From the NCBI RefSeq assembly GCF_021462825.1, contig NZ_JAKEEB010000032.1, forward strand, positions 1 to 64,000: DNA of 64,000 bases, read 5' to 3'. The position numbers were made by a program, and so were the translations under genes. Under the pieces are notes generated by a model. The model worked only from the letters and a program-made list of their open reading frames with translations, did not search any database and had not been told where the DNA came from. This document shows positions 8,871 to 16,922 of this stretch, in pieces. Origin of the DNA: Streptomyces glomeratus (lineage in GTDB: Bacteria; Actinomycetota; Actinomycetes; Streptomycetales; Streptomycetaceae). The stretch's first letter is position 1, and each line of letters starts with the position of its first letter.

Positions 8871-11090
8871 TCAGAGCATGCCGCACTCCCGGGCCCTGGC
8901 GACCGCTGCGCTCCGGTCGTGTGCGCCGAGTTTGCGGAAGATCGCCCGTACCTGTGTCTTGACGGTGTTGTGGGACACATAGAACTCGGCGGCGATCTCA
9001 CGCAGTGTCAGCGGACCGCACAGGGCGCGGAGCACCCGGCGCTCCCCGAGCGACAGCTCCTGGGGGCCGGACACGACCAGCGGCACGACGGTGTCCTCGC
9101 CGACTCGCCCGAGCAGTTTCGTCAGTGCTCCTGGTGACTCGCACCGGGCCGCTGCCCGCTCGGCCGCCGCACGGGCCTCCCCTGCGGCGGCCGTGTTGTG
9201 CCGAGCAGTGGCAAGTCGTGCCCGTGTGACGTGGTACCAGGCGTGCATCTGGGGTTCGCTGCCGGTCCCGGACGAGTCCGCCAGCGCCGCTTCCGCGTCG
9301 GCCAGGGTCCGTTCGGCCTCGTCGGCCCGTCCCTCATCGAGGAGCAGGCCGGCCCTGCCGATGTAGGCGGGCGCCACGACGAAGTGCCGCTGCAGGCCGG
9401 CCGCCCCGGCCGCGTCCAGGGCTTCGTCGCTCAGCATGCGCGCCGGCCCATGGCGTCCGGCCAGCAGGGCGCACAGCGCCCGCAGGCCCAGCGCGCGGAC
9501 GAGCGTCAGGCCGTGCCCGGCGGCATGCGCGTCACGGGTCGCCTCGCCGAGCAGCGCCTCGGCCTCCTCGTACCGCGAGGTCCACAGCAGAGCGGTACCG
9601 CGGGCCGTGCAGGCCAGGGCACGCCAGGAAGTCAACGGGACGGTGCCGGCGAAGACGGTTTCGGCGAGGCGGTCGCCGGTCAGGATCTCCCCCTGGAGCC
9701 AGCAGGCCACGGCCTGGGCGACGGCTGCCGCATCGGACACCGTGCTGCCCTCGCCGACCGTCTCCGCTCCCGGCTCCCTGAGCCGGACCACGTCCAGCCA
9801 GCGCCGGGCCGTTTCCGGAGCGCCCCTCGAGAGGGCCGCCATCGCCGCCACCACGCACAGTCTTGCGTCGGCGGCGACCGTGCGGGGCGGCAAGAGCTCA
9901 AGCCACCCCGCGACCTCCCGGCTGCGGCCTGCCGAGATCGCCTGTTCCCAGTCCTGGAGTATCGACGCGACGGCGGCGGCCTCGTCACCGCCCCGCACCC
10001 AGTGCCGTACGGCCGCGGTCGTCTCGCCATGCCGTGAGTACCACCGAGCCGCCGATCGGTGCAACGGTACGGCGGCCTCCGGCCCTTCGGATCCGAGGAG
10101 GTCGCAGAGCAGCGCGGACAGTGCGCGATGACGCCGGTATGCCGAGGGATCTGCGGCGACGGGTACGAGCAGTTGGACGGTCCGTGCGAGCTCACGCAGC
10201 AGTACGCCCGCCCGGTCCCCGGCGAGGGCCCGGCACGGCCCGGCGCTCAGCTCGTCGAGCACACTGGTGCGGAGCAGGAACCGGCGCTGTTCGGTGGTGA
10301 GCCGGTGGAGCACTTCGGCGGCCAGGTACTCGGTGACCGCTCGCCTGCCACGGGCCAGGCCGGCCTTCGTATCGGCGTCGTCCGACGAGCGGGCGAGGGT
10401 ACGGCCCATGATGCACACTCCCGCCGCCCACCCCTCGGTGGCCTCGTACAGCGCGCTCGACGTGTCCGGGGCCGGAGCGGACCCGAGCAGATCGGTGAGC
10501 ACGGCGTGCGCCTCCTCGGGGGTGAAGGCCAGGTCGTGCTGGTCGAGTTCCGCGACCGCACCCCGAACGCGCAGGGTCGGTACGGGTCCGCCCGGTACGT
10601 GACGGGTCGACAGAACGACGCGAAAGCCCTGCGGAAGCCTTGTCAGGAAGTCCGAAAGGCTGCGGACCGCGTCGACGTCCGTGATCGATTCCACTCCGTC
10701 GAGGATCAGCGCGAGCGGTCCCTGTCCGTCCAGTCCGGTCACGAGGCTCGGCAGGATCTCCTCGAGCCACGCGTCGAGTGTCCACTCGCCGCTGTGGGGG
10801 TGGTCGGGCAGTTCCGGTCGTACGTGCTGCAATGCCCGCAGGATGCCGGCCCAGAGCCGGCCCGGGGCGTTGTCGTACGCGTCCAGGCTGAGCCAGGCGC
10901 ACGCGCCACGAGTTGCGAGACTTCGCGCCCACTCGGTCAGGAGCACCGTCTTTCCGGCACCGGCGGGCGCGGAGACCACCACCACGGGCTCGGCCGACGC
11001 GTCCAGCCGGCGCAGCAGCCGGGGGCGGGTCAGCAGGTGCGGGGGCTGGTCCGCAGGACGCAGCTTGAAGGTCGGCACGGAGCTGGTCAT
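8871..11090 (-). CDS. MalT-type LuxR-family regulator (LAL)
   Basis: 739 residues. The N-terminus (TFKLRPADQPPHLLTRPRLL) is typical of MalT-like regulators. Walker A APAGAGKT is at 41-48 and Walker B-like LALILDGVES near 130. TPR-like helices follow, and a C-terminal LuxR helix-turn-helix contains TLREIAAEFYVSHNTVKTQV in the last 65 residues. It starts 135 bases downstream of the flavin-reductase gene on the same strand, so it may be the last gene of the maleylacetate-reductase operon. It ends 20 bases from the end of the convergent monooxygenase gene. It is the second of two large ATP-dependent regulators that flank that monooxygenase, and probably senses a pathway intermediate. Confidence 0.85.
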   Translation of the reverse strand: MTSSVPTFKLRPADQPPHLLTRPRLLRRLDASAEPVVVVSAPAGAGKTVLLTEWARSLATRGACAWLSLDAYDNAPGRLWAGILRALQHVRPELPDHPHSGEWTLDAWLEEILPSLVTGLDGQGPLALILDGVESITDVDAVRSLSDFLTRLPQGFRVVLSTRHVPGGPVPTLRVRGAVAELDQHDLAFTPEEAHAVLTDLLGSAPAPDTSSALYEATEGWAAGVCIMGRTLARSSDDADTKAGLARGRRAVTEYLAAEVLHRLTTEQRRFLLRTSVLDELSAGPCRALAGDRAGVLLRELARTVQLLVPVAADPSAYRRHRALSALLCDLLGSEGPEAAVPLHRSAARWYSRHGETTAAVRHWVRGGDEAAAVASILQDWEQAISAGRSREVAGWLELLPPRTVAADARLCVVAAMAALSRGAPETARRWLDVVRLREPGAETVGEGSTVSDAAAVAQAVACWLQGEILTGDRLAETVFAGTVPLTSWRALACTARGTALLWTSRYEEAEALLGEATRDAHAAGHGLTLVRALGLRALCALLAGRHGPARMLSDEALDAAGAAGLQRHFVVAPAYIGRAGLLLDEGRADEAERTLADAEAALADSSGTGSEPQMHAWYHVTRARLATARHNTAAAGEARAAAERAAARCESPGALTKLLGRVGEDTVVPLVVSGPQELSLGERRVLRALCGPLTLREIAAEFYVSHNTVKTQVRAIFRKLGAHDRSAAVARARECGML

Positions 11091-11224
11091 GGCACCTTCG
11101 GTGGAGTCGTCGGGACGAGCTGAGCCCCCGGCGTCCGTGGCTCGCCTGCAGGAGGCGGACGCCGGGGGCCGTAGTGGTCCGGGTCAGGGGTACGGCAGCC
11201 TCCGTCGGGCCGCTGTCACCAGCG

Positions 11225-11713
11225 CTAGCAGGGGGGCCTGAGCGTGCCGAAGTCTCCGCCGAAGTGGAGCAGCGGCCGGCCTTCCACCCGGTGTTCGAAG
11301 TGGCGGACGTCGCCCACGAAGATGGTGTGATCGCCGCCGGGCAGTGCCGCGGCGACATCGCACACGACAGCCGCGATGGCGTCCTTCAGCACCGGCACGC
11401 CGTGGTCGTCGATGATCTCCACACCCGCGAACTTGTCCGGCTTGGAAACGGCGAAGTTCCGCGCGAGGTGCTCGCTGTCCTCGCCGAGGACGTTGACGGC
11501 GAAGCGACCGTGCTCCGCGATCGCGGTTCGCGTGTACAGCTGGTTGCCGATACACACGATCAGTTGGAGCGGCTCGAGGGACAGCGCGGAGACGGCGCTC
11601 GCCGTCATGCCGATGGCCGTGCTGCCCGAGCGTGTGGTGATCACGCTGACGCCGGTGGCGAGTCGGCTCATCGTGGCGCGGAAGCCGAAGACCTTGTCGA
11701 GGGTTTCACTCAT
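11225..11713 (-). CDS. NAD(P)H:flavin oxidoreductase, HpaC/TftC-like
   Basis: A 162-residue protein with the flavin-reductase-like split-barrel signature: FRATMSRLATGVSVITT at the N-terminus, then IGMTASAVSALSLEPLQLIV, GRFAVNVLGEDSEHLARNFA and GDHTIFVGDVRHFEH. GGAGG precedes the ATG. Such enzymes supply free reduced FAD or FMN to a two-component monooxygenase. The obvious client is the HpaB-type enzyme at 7316-8851, although the two genes are not in one transcript. The gene follows the dioxygenase gene by 106 bases in the minus-strand operon. Confidence 0.85.
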   Translation of the reverse strand: MSETLDKVFGFRATMSRLATGVSVITTRSGSTAIGMTASAVSALSLEPLQLIVCIGNQLYTRTAIAEHGRFAVNVLGEDSEHLARNFAVSKPDKFAGVEIIDDHGVPVLKDAIAAVVCDVAAALPGGDHTIFVGDVRHFEHRVEGRPLLHFGGDFGTLRPPC

Positions 11714-11819
11714 CTGAGGACCTCCGTGAATGCGGGGCCGAACCCCGCGGTGTGATGGAGTGTTCGACGTCGGCCGTCCTCATGGATGACCGGCTCTCGT
11801 CGTGGTGACGCCGTGGGGA

Positions 11820-12689
11820 TCAGTCCGTGACGAGGGGTTCGAGGACGAAGGTGTGGCGCAGCCGGGTGTACGGCACCTCGGTCGTTCCCCGGTAGGGCCC
11901 GGCGTCGGCCGCGTACGTGTCGTAGCGCTCGATCAGCGACTGCCTGACGCCGAACACCGGATCGGTGTCCAGGTACGGGTCGTCCGAGGGGAAGAGCATG
12001 GTGGTCACGCGCTGGAATCCCGAAGCCTCGATCAACAGGTGCACATGGGCGGGACGCATGAGCGACCTGCTGGTCGCGCTCATGAGTTCGCCGACCGGGC
12101 CGTCACCGGGGATCGGGTAGCTGGACGGGCGAATGGAACGGAAACCGAAGTGCCCTGTCCCGTCGGTACGGAACAGCGCGCGCATGGCCGGCTCGTCCAG
12201 GCCGGGTACCTCCATGTCGTAGTGGCCGTCCGAGTCGCTGTGCCAGACGTCCACCGCCGCGTCTGCGACCGGCGCTCCCTCGTGGTCCACGACCCGTCCC
12301 TCGAAGAACAGCGGGGTACCGGGCAGACCTCCGGAGATGTCGGCGGCGTCGGCCTGCTGCGGCCGGTCCTCTCTGAAGTACGGGCCCAGCACGCTGTTCT
12401 GCGTGGCCTGGCTGGGGCGTCGGTTGGTCAGGGCGTCGACCAGCATGGTGACGCCGAGCACGTCGGACAGCAGGATGAACTCCTGACGCGTCGGGGTGCA
12501 CGTCTGCCCGGTGCGCGTCAGGAAGTCGACTCCCCGGGCCCATTCGTCCTGCGTCAGTTCGACGTCGCGGACGAAGGCGTGCAGGTGCCGCACCAGTGAT
12601 TCCAGGATCTCGGCGACGCGGGAGTCCTTGGTGTTCCGCATGGTCGAGATCACGGCCTCGGTGATGGTGTCGCTGGTCAGATCACGCAT
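11820..12689 (-). CDS. Hydroxyquinol 1,2-dioxygenase (intradiol)
   Basis: A 289-residue protein. The ATG at 12689 has GGGAG upstream and overlaps the end of the reductase gene by 8 bases (ATGCGTGA), a coupled arrangement. The N-terminal helical dimerisation domain is followed by the intradiol beta fold. Candidate non-haem iron ligands are Tyr157 (GHYDM), Tyr191 (SSYPIP), His215 and His217 (PAHVH), with the spacing known for hydroxyquinol dioxygenases. The enzyme opens hydroxyquinol (1,2,4-trihydroxybenzene) to maleylacetate. The assignment over catechol dioxygenase rests on the neighbouring maleylacetate reductase and the overall N-terminal similarity. Confidence 0.88.
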   Translation of the reverse strand: MRDLTSDTITEAVISTMRNTKDSRVAEILESLVRHLHAFVRDVELTQDEWARGVDFLTRTGQTCTPTRQEFILLSDVLGVTMLVDALTNRRPSQATQNSVLGPYFREDRPQQADAADISGGLPGTPLFFEGRVVDHEGAPVADAAVDVWHSDSDGHYDMEVPGLDEPAMRALFRTDGTGHFGFRSIRPSSYPIPGDGPVGELMSATSRSLMRPAHVHLLIEASGFQRVTTMLFPSDDPYLDTDPVFGVRQSLIERYDTYAADAGPYRGTTEVPYTRLRHTFVLEPLVTD

Positions 12690-13815
12690 GACGCGCTCCC
12701 GTGGTGGTTGGCTGGTGGGTCGCGGACATGGTCCGGGGATGTCCGTCGCCGGGTGATGTGCACGGCTGCTGCCCTGCCCAGGCGCGGGCCAGGAGGGCGC
12801 GTACCGCCGTCCGTTGGACCGGTAGCGGGTTCCAGTAGCCGTCCCGCACGATGAGTTCGGCCGCCTGCTCGATGCCCGATTCCGGCATGCCGAGGTCCCG
12901 CAGTGCCCGGGGGACGCCGAGCCTTCCCGCGAAGTCGAAGAGACCGCTGGCGGCATCAACCGCCGACAGCGCCTCGGCGATGCGTGCCATGGCCTCGGGC
13001 GCCGCCGGTGCGTTGTAGGCGACCACGTGCGGCAGGACGACAGCGTGGGTTTCGGCGTGCGGAAGCCCGAACGTGCCGCCCAGCACATGGCACACCTTGT
13101 GATGCAGGGCCATGCCCACCGTGCCCAGGCACGTGCCGGCCAGCCACGCCCCGTGCAGGGCGTCGGCCCGCGCCTCGCGGTCGTCCGGACGTTGTGCGAC
13201 GACCGGGAGGGAGCGGATGAGGGATTCGAGCGCTTCACCGGCCATCAGGAAGGCGAGCGGGTCCCGGTCCTGTGCGTAGAGGGCCTCCACGGCGTGCGCC
13301 ATCGCGTTGATGCCGCTGACCACCGATGCCGCCGCGGGAAACGTGAACGTCAGGTCGACGTCGTACACCACGGTCTTCGGCAGCACTTCCGGCAGTCGGC
13401 GGGTCGTCTTCCGGCGCCCTTCGGTCTCTCCGAGGATCGGCGTCATCTCCGAGCCGGCGTACGTGGTGGGCAGCGCCAGCTGTGGCACCCCGGTCCGCAG
13501 GGCGATCGCTTTGCCGAGGCCGATCGTCGAGCCACCACCGATGGCGAGGACCGAATCCGCTCTCACGGTCCTGGCATATGCGACCGCCTTCTGCGTGACC
13601 TCGACGGGGGTGTGCGGAGCAGCTTCCGTGAAGGTTCCCACCGCCGCCGTACCCAGTAGGTCGTGTACCTCCATTGCCTGGCCCGCTTGACCGGGTGTGC
13701 ACAGGATGAGCACCCGACGGCATCCGAGGGCATCAGCCTCTTCAGGGATACGGCTGCGCGTACCGCTGCCGAAGACCACCTTGGTGATCTGTCCCCGATG
13801 CACGAATGTCTTCAT
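12682..13815 (-). CDS. Maleylacetate reductase
   Basis: A 377-residue iron-type alcohol dehydrogenase family member. Features include the start MKTFVHRGQITKVVFGSG, the nucleotide-binding IGGGSTIGLGKAIAL (GGGS at 93-96), the LPTTYAGSEMTPILGETEG region typical of maleylacetate reductases, and histidine-rich MALHHKVCHVLGGTFGLPHA. It reduces maleylacetate to 3-oxoadipate with NAD(P)H. It is the first gene of a minus-strand operon with the dioxygenase, the flavin reductase and perhaps the LuxR regulator. About 100-175 bp upstream lies the two-part motif (13914-13989) also found before the CoA-transferase operon, suggesting shared control. Confidence 0.88.
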   Translation of the reverse strand: MKTFVHRGQITKVVFGSGTRSRIPEEADALGCRRVLILCTPGQAGQAMEVHDLLGTAAVGTFTEAAPHTPVEVTQKAVAYARTVRADSVLAIGGGSTIGLGKAIALRTGVPQLALPTTYAGSEMTPILGETEGRRKTTRRLPEVLPKTVVYDVDLTFTFPAAASVVSGINAMAHAVEALYAQDRDPLAFLMAGEALESLIRSLPVVAQRPDDREARADALHGAWLAGTCLGTVGMALHHKVCHVLGGTFGLPHAETHAVVLPHVVAYNAPAAPEAMARIAEALSAVDAASGLFDFAGRLGVPRALRDLGMPESGIEQAAELIVRDGYWNPLPVQRTAVRALLARAWAGQQPCTSPGDGHPRTMSATHQPTTTGARHA

Positions 13816-13913
13816 GAGTATTTCCCCAGTCCCGCCGTCTGCTTGGAAACAAGACTCTCGATGCCTGAATGACGGGGGTCAACGGAATCCGCGAGGGATA
13901 ACGAGCGCCGGCG

Positions 13914-13989
13914 GTGAAATACCTTGTTCGTGGGACAGGCGCCGCGCGCGGGCCTCCGGCTCTCGACGGATATCACCCATCTGCGGGAT
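13914..13989. promoter_or_regulatory. Two-part candidate operator upstream of the maleylacetate reductase operon
   Basis: GTGAAATACC at 13914-13923 and ATATCACCCATCTGCGGGAT at 13970-13989 recur, 57 rather than 56 bp apart, upstream of the CoA-transferase operon (15370-15446). The 20-mer is a degraded form of the imperfect palindrome seen in the second copy. The pair keeps the same absolute orientation although the two operons diverge. Regulator binding is inferred. Confidence 0.5.
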
Positions 13990-14512
13990 GCCGGGGGTGC
14001 CCAGGAACTGGGATGGTGGTTCCGGAAGTCTGTCAGGCGGCATATGCCTGTCGAAATCACCGAACGACGTCCGATGGGTCCGCATTGACGGGCGGCGAGG
14101 GTTCACGCAAGGGAGCGTGCAAACCCAGGAATCCGGGCGCTTTTCGTGCGTTTCCCAGGCCAGGTGCCGGCAGTCCGGCACGCACCTGATCCACGGCTGA
14201 GGCCCGGCCGTCGCCACCACCCCGGGAAGCCGCCACTCGAGAGATCGCCGACATCGCGCAGACAGCCGTCGGCACAGTACTGCGCGAGTCCTCACCACGG
14301 CTGGTGATCGAGGTCACCCCGGACGACGGCGGCGGACGGGATGCACGCAGGGGCCATCGGTGTTCCAGGAGCGCATTGCACACCCATTGACAGCCCTCCG
14401 ACCCGGCGTCCGGGACAGCCCCGGGCCGGAGGGCGCGAGATCTTCTCGCAGGGCCCTGAACGACCCAGAGCGATCGATCATCGATCAATGCACTCGCCGA
14501 CAGGAGACAACG
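13990..14512. other. Intergenic region before the DMT transporter
   Basis: No convincing gene. A plus-strand frame near 14235-14370 reads REIADIAQTAVGTVLRESSP, which is coding-like but has no start or known family and could be a relic. Just before the transporter, 14470-14490 holds overlapping GATCGATC/ATCGAT palindromes that could be an operator. The rest shows nothing I can support. Confidence 0.3.
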
Positions 14513-15373
14513 ATGCTGACCGTGCTGTCGCCGATCTTCGCTCTCCTCGCAGCTGCAACCAACGCTCTGGGAACGGTGATGCAGCGCCGGGCCGCCACCC
14601 TCGTCCCGCAGTCCAACGCTCTGCGCATCGGCCTCATGTGGGACCTGCTGCGCACCCCGGTCTGGCTGCTCGGCATAGGCGGGGTCGTCCTCTCGGCGAT
14701 GTTCCAGGGCGCCGCGCTGGCCACCGGTGCGCTGGCGATCGTGCAGCCGCTCTTCATGCTGGAGTTGCCGTTCGTGCTGCTGCTCGCGAGCGTCGTCTTC
14801 GGGCGCCCGTTGCCCAGGGCCGGCTGGCTGCCCGTAGGCAGTATCGCCGTCGGCCTTGGCCTGGCGCTGTTCGCGGCAGCGCCGACCGGTGGCACTCTCC
14901 GGGCCCCTGCGGCCCGGTGGACGGCGGTGGGAACCTGCTGCCTGCTCGCCGTGGCGGTGCTGTGCAGCGTCGCGGTCAAGCTGCCCAACGGCCCTGGCCG
15001 CGCCGCATGCCTGGGGTCGGCCGCCGCCGTCTCCTACTCCCTCACTGCCGCGCTCATGAAGTCCTCGACCGTCGTCCTCAGCCGCCAGGGTATGAGTGCC
15101 TTCTTCGCCGCATGGCAGACCTATGCGTTCGCCGCTCTCGGCGTGTGCGCCCTGTTCCTGCTGGAGAACGCCATGCAGTCCGGACCACTGGTCGCCTCCC
15201 AGCCGGCCCTGACCCTCGGCGACACACTGGTGAGCCTGGCTCTCGGTGTCACGCTCTACGGGGAAAGGCTCCGTGGTGGCTGGTGGCTGACCCTGCAGGT
15301 ATTCGGGCTCGCGCTGGTGGCGTATGGGGTGACCCGCCTGTCACGTCAGCATCTCATTCCCGCAAGGACGTGA
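14513..15373 (+). CDS. DMT-superfamily (EamA-like) membrane transporter
   Basis: A 286-residue very hydrophobic protein from the ATG at 14513, with CAGGAGAC upstream. About nine or ten helices run from LTVLSPIFALLAAATNALGT to LTLQVFGLALVAYGVTRLSR, without a separate signal peptide. The order and length fit the DMT/NIPA-like group of integral-membrane proteins common in Streptomyces. It lies between the two halves of the hydroxyquinol pathway, so import or export of an aromatic compound is possible, but substrate cannot be inferred. Its stop codon lies inside the GTGAAATACC box (15370-15379) of the downstream operon's regulatory region. Confidence 0.75.
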   Translation: MLTVLSPIFALLAAATNALGTVMQRRAATLVPQSNALRIGLMWDLLRTPVWLLGIGGVVLSAMFQGAALATGALAIVQPLFMLELPFVLLLASVVFGRPLPRAGWLPVGSIAVGLGLALFAAAPTGGTLRAPAARWTAVGTCCLLAVAVLCSVAVKLPNGPGRAACLGSAAAVSYSLTAALMKSSTVVLSRQGMSAFFAAWQTYAFAALGVCALFLLENAMQSGPLVASQPALTLGDTLVSLALGVTLYGERLRGGWWLTLQVFGLALVAYGVTRLSRQHLIPART

Positions 15374-15446
15374 AATACCGGTTCGGTACAACAAAGGCCG
15401 GCAGCACAATCCTGGGATCGCCGCCAATATCGCCGATCTGCGGGAT
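15370..15446. promoter_or_regulatory. Two-part candidate operator upstream of the CoA-transferase/thiolase operon
   Basis: GTGAAATACC (15370-15379) is followed 57 bp on by ATATCGCCGATCTGCGGGAT (15427-15446). The 20-mer is an imperfect palindrome: 14 of 20 positions match its reverse complement, with core CGC-GATC-GCG. The same pair occurs at 13914-13989. TACCG-GTT-CGGTA next to the first box is another small inverted repeat. The element ends 77 bp before the first gene. A shared pathway regulator is inferred. Confidence 0.5.
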
Positions 15447-15522
15447 GGCCAAGTGCACCGTGGCCTCGGACCGTGGAATCAGGTCTCCAGAATTCACGCG
15501 AGCATGTGAGGATCCGAAGCAT

Positions 15523-16278
15523 ATGGACAAATTGGTCAATACGGCCCTGGAGGCCGTGGCGGATGTGCCGGATGACGCGTCGTTGGCCGTGGGTGGGTTC
15601 GGGTTGAGTGGCGTGCCGAACGTGCTGATCCAGGCACTGTACGAGCGGGGCGTCGGCGGGTTGTCGGTCGTCTCGAACAACTGCGGGGCAATGGATTCGG
15701 GTCTGGCTGTACTGCTCTCGGCGGGCCGGATCGGACGGGTGACGGGATCGTATGTCGGGGCGAACAAGGAATTCGCGCGACAGTACCTGGCCGGGGAGCT
15801 GGAGGTGGAGCTGATCCCGCAGGGCACGCTCGCCGAACGGCTGCGCGCCGGGGGTGCCGGCATTCCCGCGTTCTACACCCCGGCCGGCGTGGGCACGCAG
15901 GTCGCCGAGGGCGGGCTGCCCTGGCGCTACGACGGCTCCGGCGGGGTCGCGCTGGCCTCGCCGGCCAAGGAGGTGCGGGACTTCGACGGCACCGAGTACG
16001 TGCTTGAGCACGGCATCCGCACCGATTTCGCACTGGTGCGGGCCGCGAAGGGCGACCGGCACGGGAACCTGGTGTTCCGCAAGTCCGCCCGCAACTTCAA
16101 CCCCCTCGCGGCCATGGCCGGCAAGGTCACGATCGCGGAGGTGGAGGAACTGGTCGAGCCCGGCGAGATCGAGCCGGACGCGGTGCATCTGCCCGGCATC
16201 TTCGTCCAGCGGGTGCTGGTCCTTACCCCGGAGCAGGCGGCGGACAAGAAGATCGAGCGGCGGACGGTGAGCAGCTGA
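15523..16278 (+). CDS. pcaI: 3-oxoadipate (3-oxoacid) CoA-transferase subunit A
   Basis: A 251-residue protein from the ATG at 15523. It carries the CoA-transferase family I alpha signature: AVGGFGLSGVPNVLIQAL near residue 22 and SNNCGAMDSGLAVLL. It ends in the usual KKIERRTV. With subunit B it moves CoA from succinyl-CoA to 3-oxoadipate, forming 3-oxoadipyl-CoA. Succinyl-CoA:acetoacetate transferases (ScoA) are close relatives. The thiolase in the same operon and the upstream hydroxyquinol genes favour the 3-oxoadipate role. Its TGA overlaps the ATG of the next gene (TGATG). Confidence 0.85.
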   Translation: MDKLVNTALEAVADVPDDASLAVGGFGLSGVPNVLIQALYERGVGGLSVVSNNCGAMDSGLAVLLSAGRIGRVTGSYVGANKEFARQYLAGELEVELIPQGTLAERLRAGGAGIPAFYTPAGVGTQVAEGGLPWRYDGSGGVALASPAKEVRDFDGTEYVLEHGIRTDFALVRAAKGDRHGNLVFRKSARNFNPLAAMAGKVTIAEVEELVEPGEIEPDAVHLPGIFVQRVLVLTPEQAADKKIERRTVSS

Positions 16279-16922
16279 TGGCCTGGACTCGTGAGGAGAT
16301 GGCTGCCCGCGCCGCGCGTGAGCTGTGCGACGGCCAGTACGTCAATCTCGGCATCGGCCTGCCCACGCTGATCCCCAACTACCTGCCGCCAGGGGTGGAG
16401 GTGATCCTGGAGTCGGAGAACGGCATCCTGGGCACCGGCCCCTACCCGGGTGAGGACGAGGTCGACCCGGATCTCATCAACGCCGGGAAGGAGACCGTCA
16501 CGGTCCTGCCAGGTGCTTCCTTCTTCGACTCGGCGCTGTCATTCTCGATGATCCGCGGCGGCCACATCGACGTCGCGGTGCTGGGTGCCATGCAGGTCTC
16601 CGAGCAAGGAGACCTGGCGAACTGGGCGATCCCCGGAAAGATGATCACGGGGATCGGCGGCGCCATGGACCTGGTCCACGGTGCCCGCTCGGTCATCGTC
16701 GTCATGACGCACACCGCCAAGGACGGCTCGCCGAAGATCCTCACCGAGTGCGCGCTGCCGCTGACCGGGAGGCGCTGCGTGAACCGGATCATCACCGACC
16801 TCGGTGTCCTCGACGTCACCGACGAGGGGCTTGTGCTGGTCGAGTGCGCACCGGCCGTCGACGTCGAGGAGATCATCACCAGGACCGACGCCAAGCTGAC
16901 CGTCACGGAGGGCCTGCTATGA
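16278..16922 (+). CDS. pcaJ: 3-oxoadipate (3-oxoacid) CoA-transferase subunit B
   Basis: A 214-residue beta subunit. The glycine-rich GQYVNLGIGLPTLIPNYLP is followed by ILESENGILG, where Glu47 of SENG is the residue that forms the glutamyl-CoA intermediate in this family. The central and C-terminal parts (GAMQVSEQGDLANWAIPGK, GGAMDLVHGA) are intact. One-base overlap with subunit A and ATGA overlap with the thiolase show translational coupling of the three genes. Confidence 0.87.
   Translation: MAWTREEMAARAARELCDGQYVNLGIGLPTLIPNYLPPGVEVILESENGILGTGPYPGEDEVDPDLINAGKETVTVLPGASFFDSALSFSMIRGGHIDVAVLGAMQVSEQGDLANWAIPGKMITGIGGAMDLVHGARSVIVVMTHTAKDGSPKILTECALPLTGRRCVNRIITDLGVLDVTDEGLVLVECAPAVDVEEIITRTDAKLTVTEGLL

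Noticed and set aside
12690..13238. N-terminal extension of the hydroxyquinol dioxygenase
   Set aside because: The added ~180 residues overlap the maleylacetate reductase in another frame and have no intradiol similarity.
15523..16922. Acetoacetate CoA-transferase (ScoAB) as the primary role
   Set aside because: Sequence alone cannot exclude it, but operon linkage to a 3-oxoadipyl-CoA thiolase and the hydroxyquinol genes favours the 3-oxoadipate enzyme.
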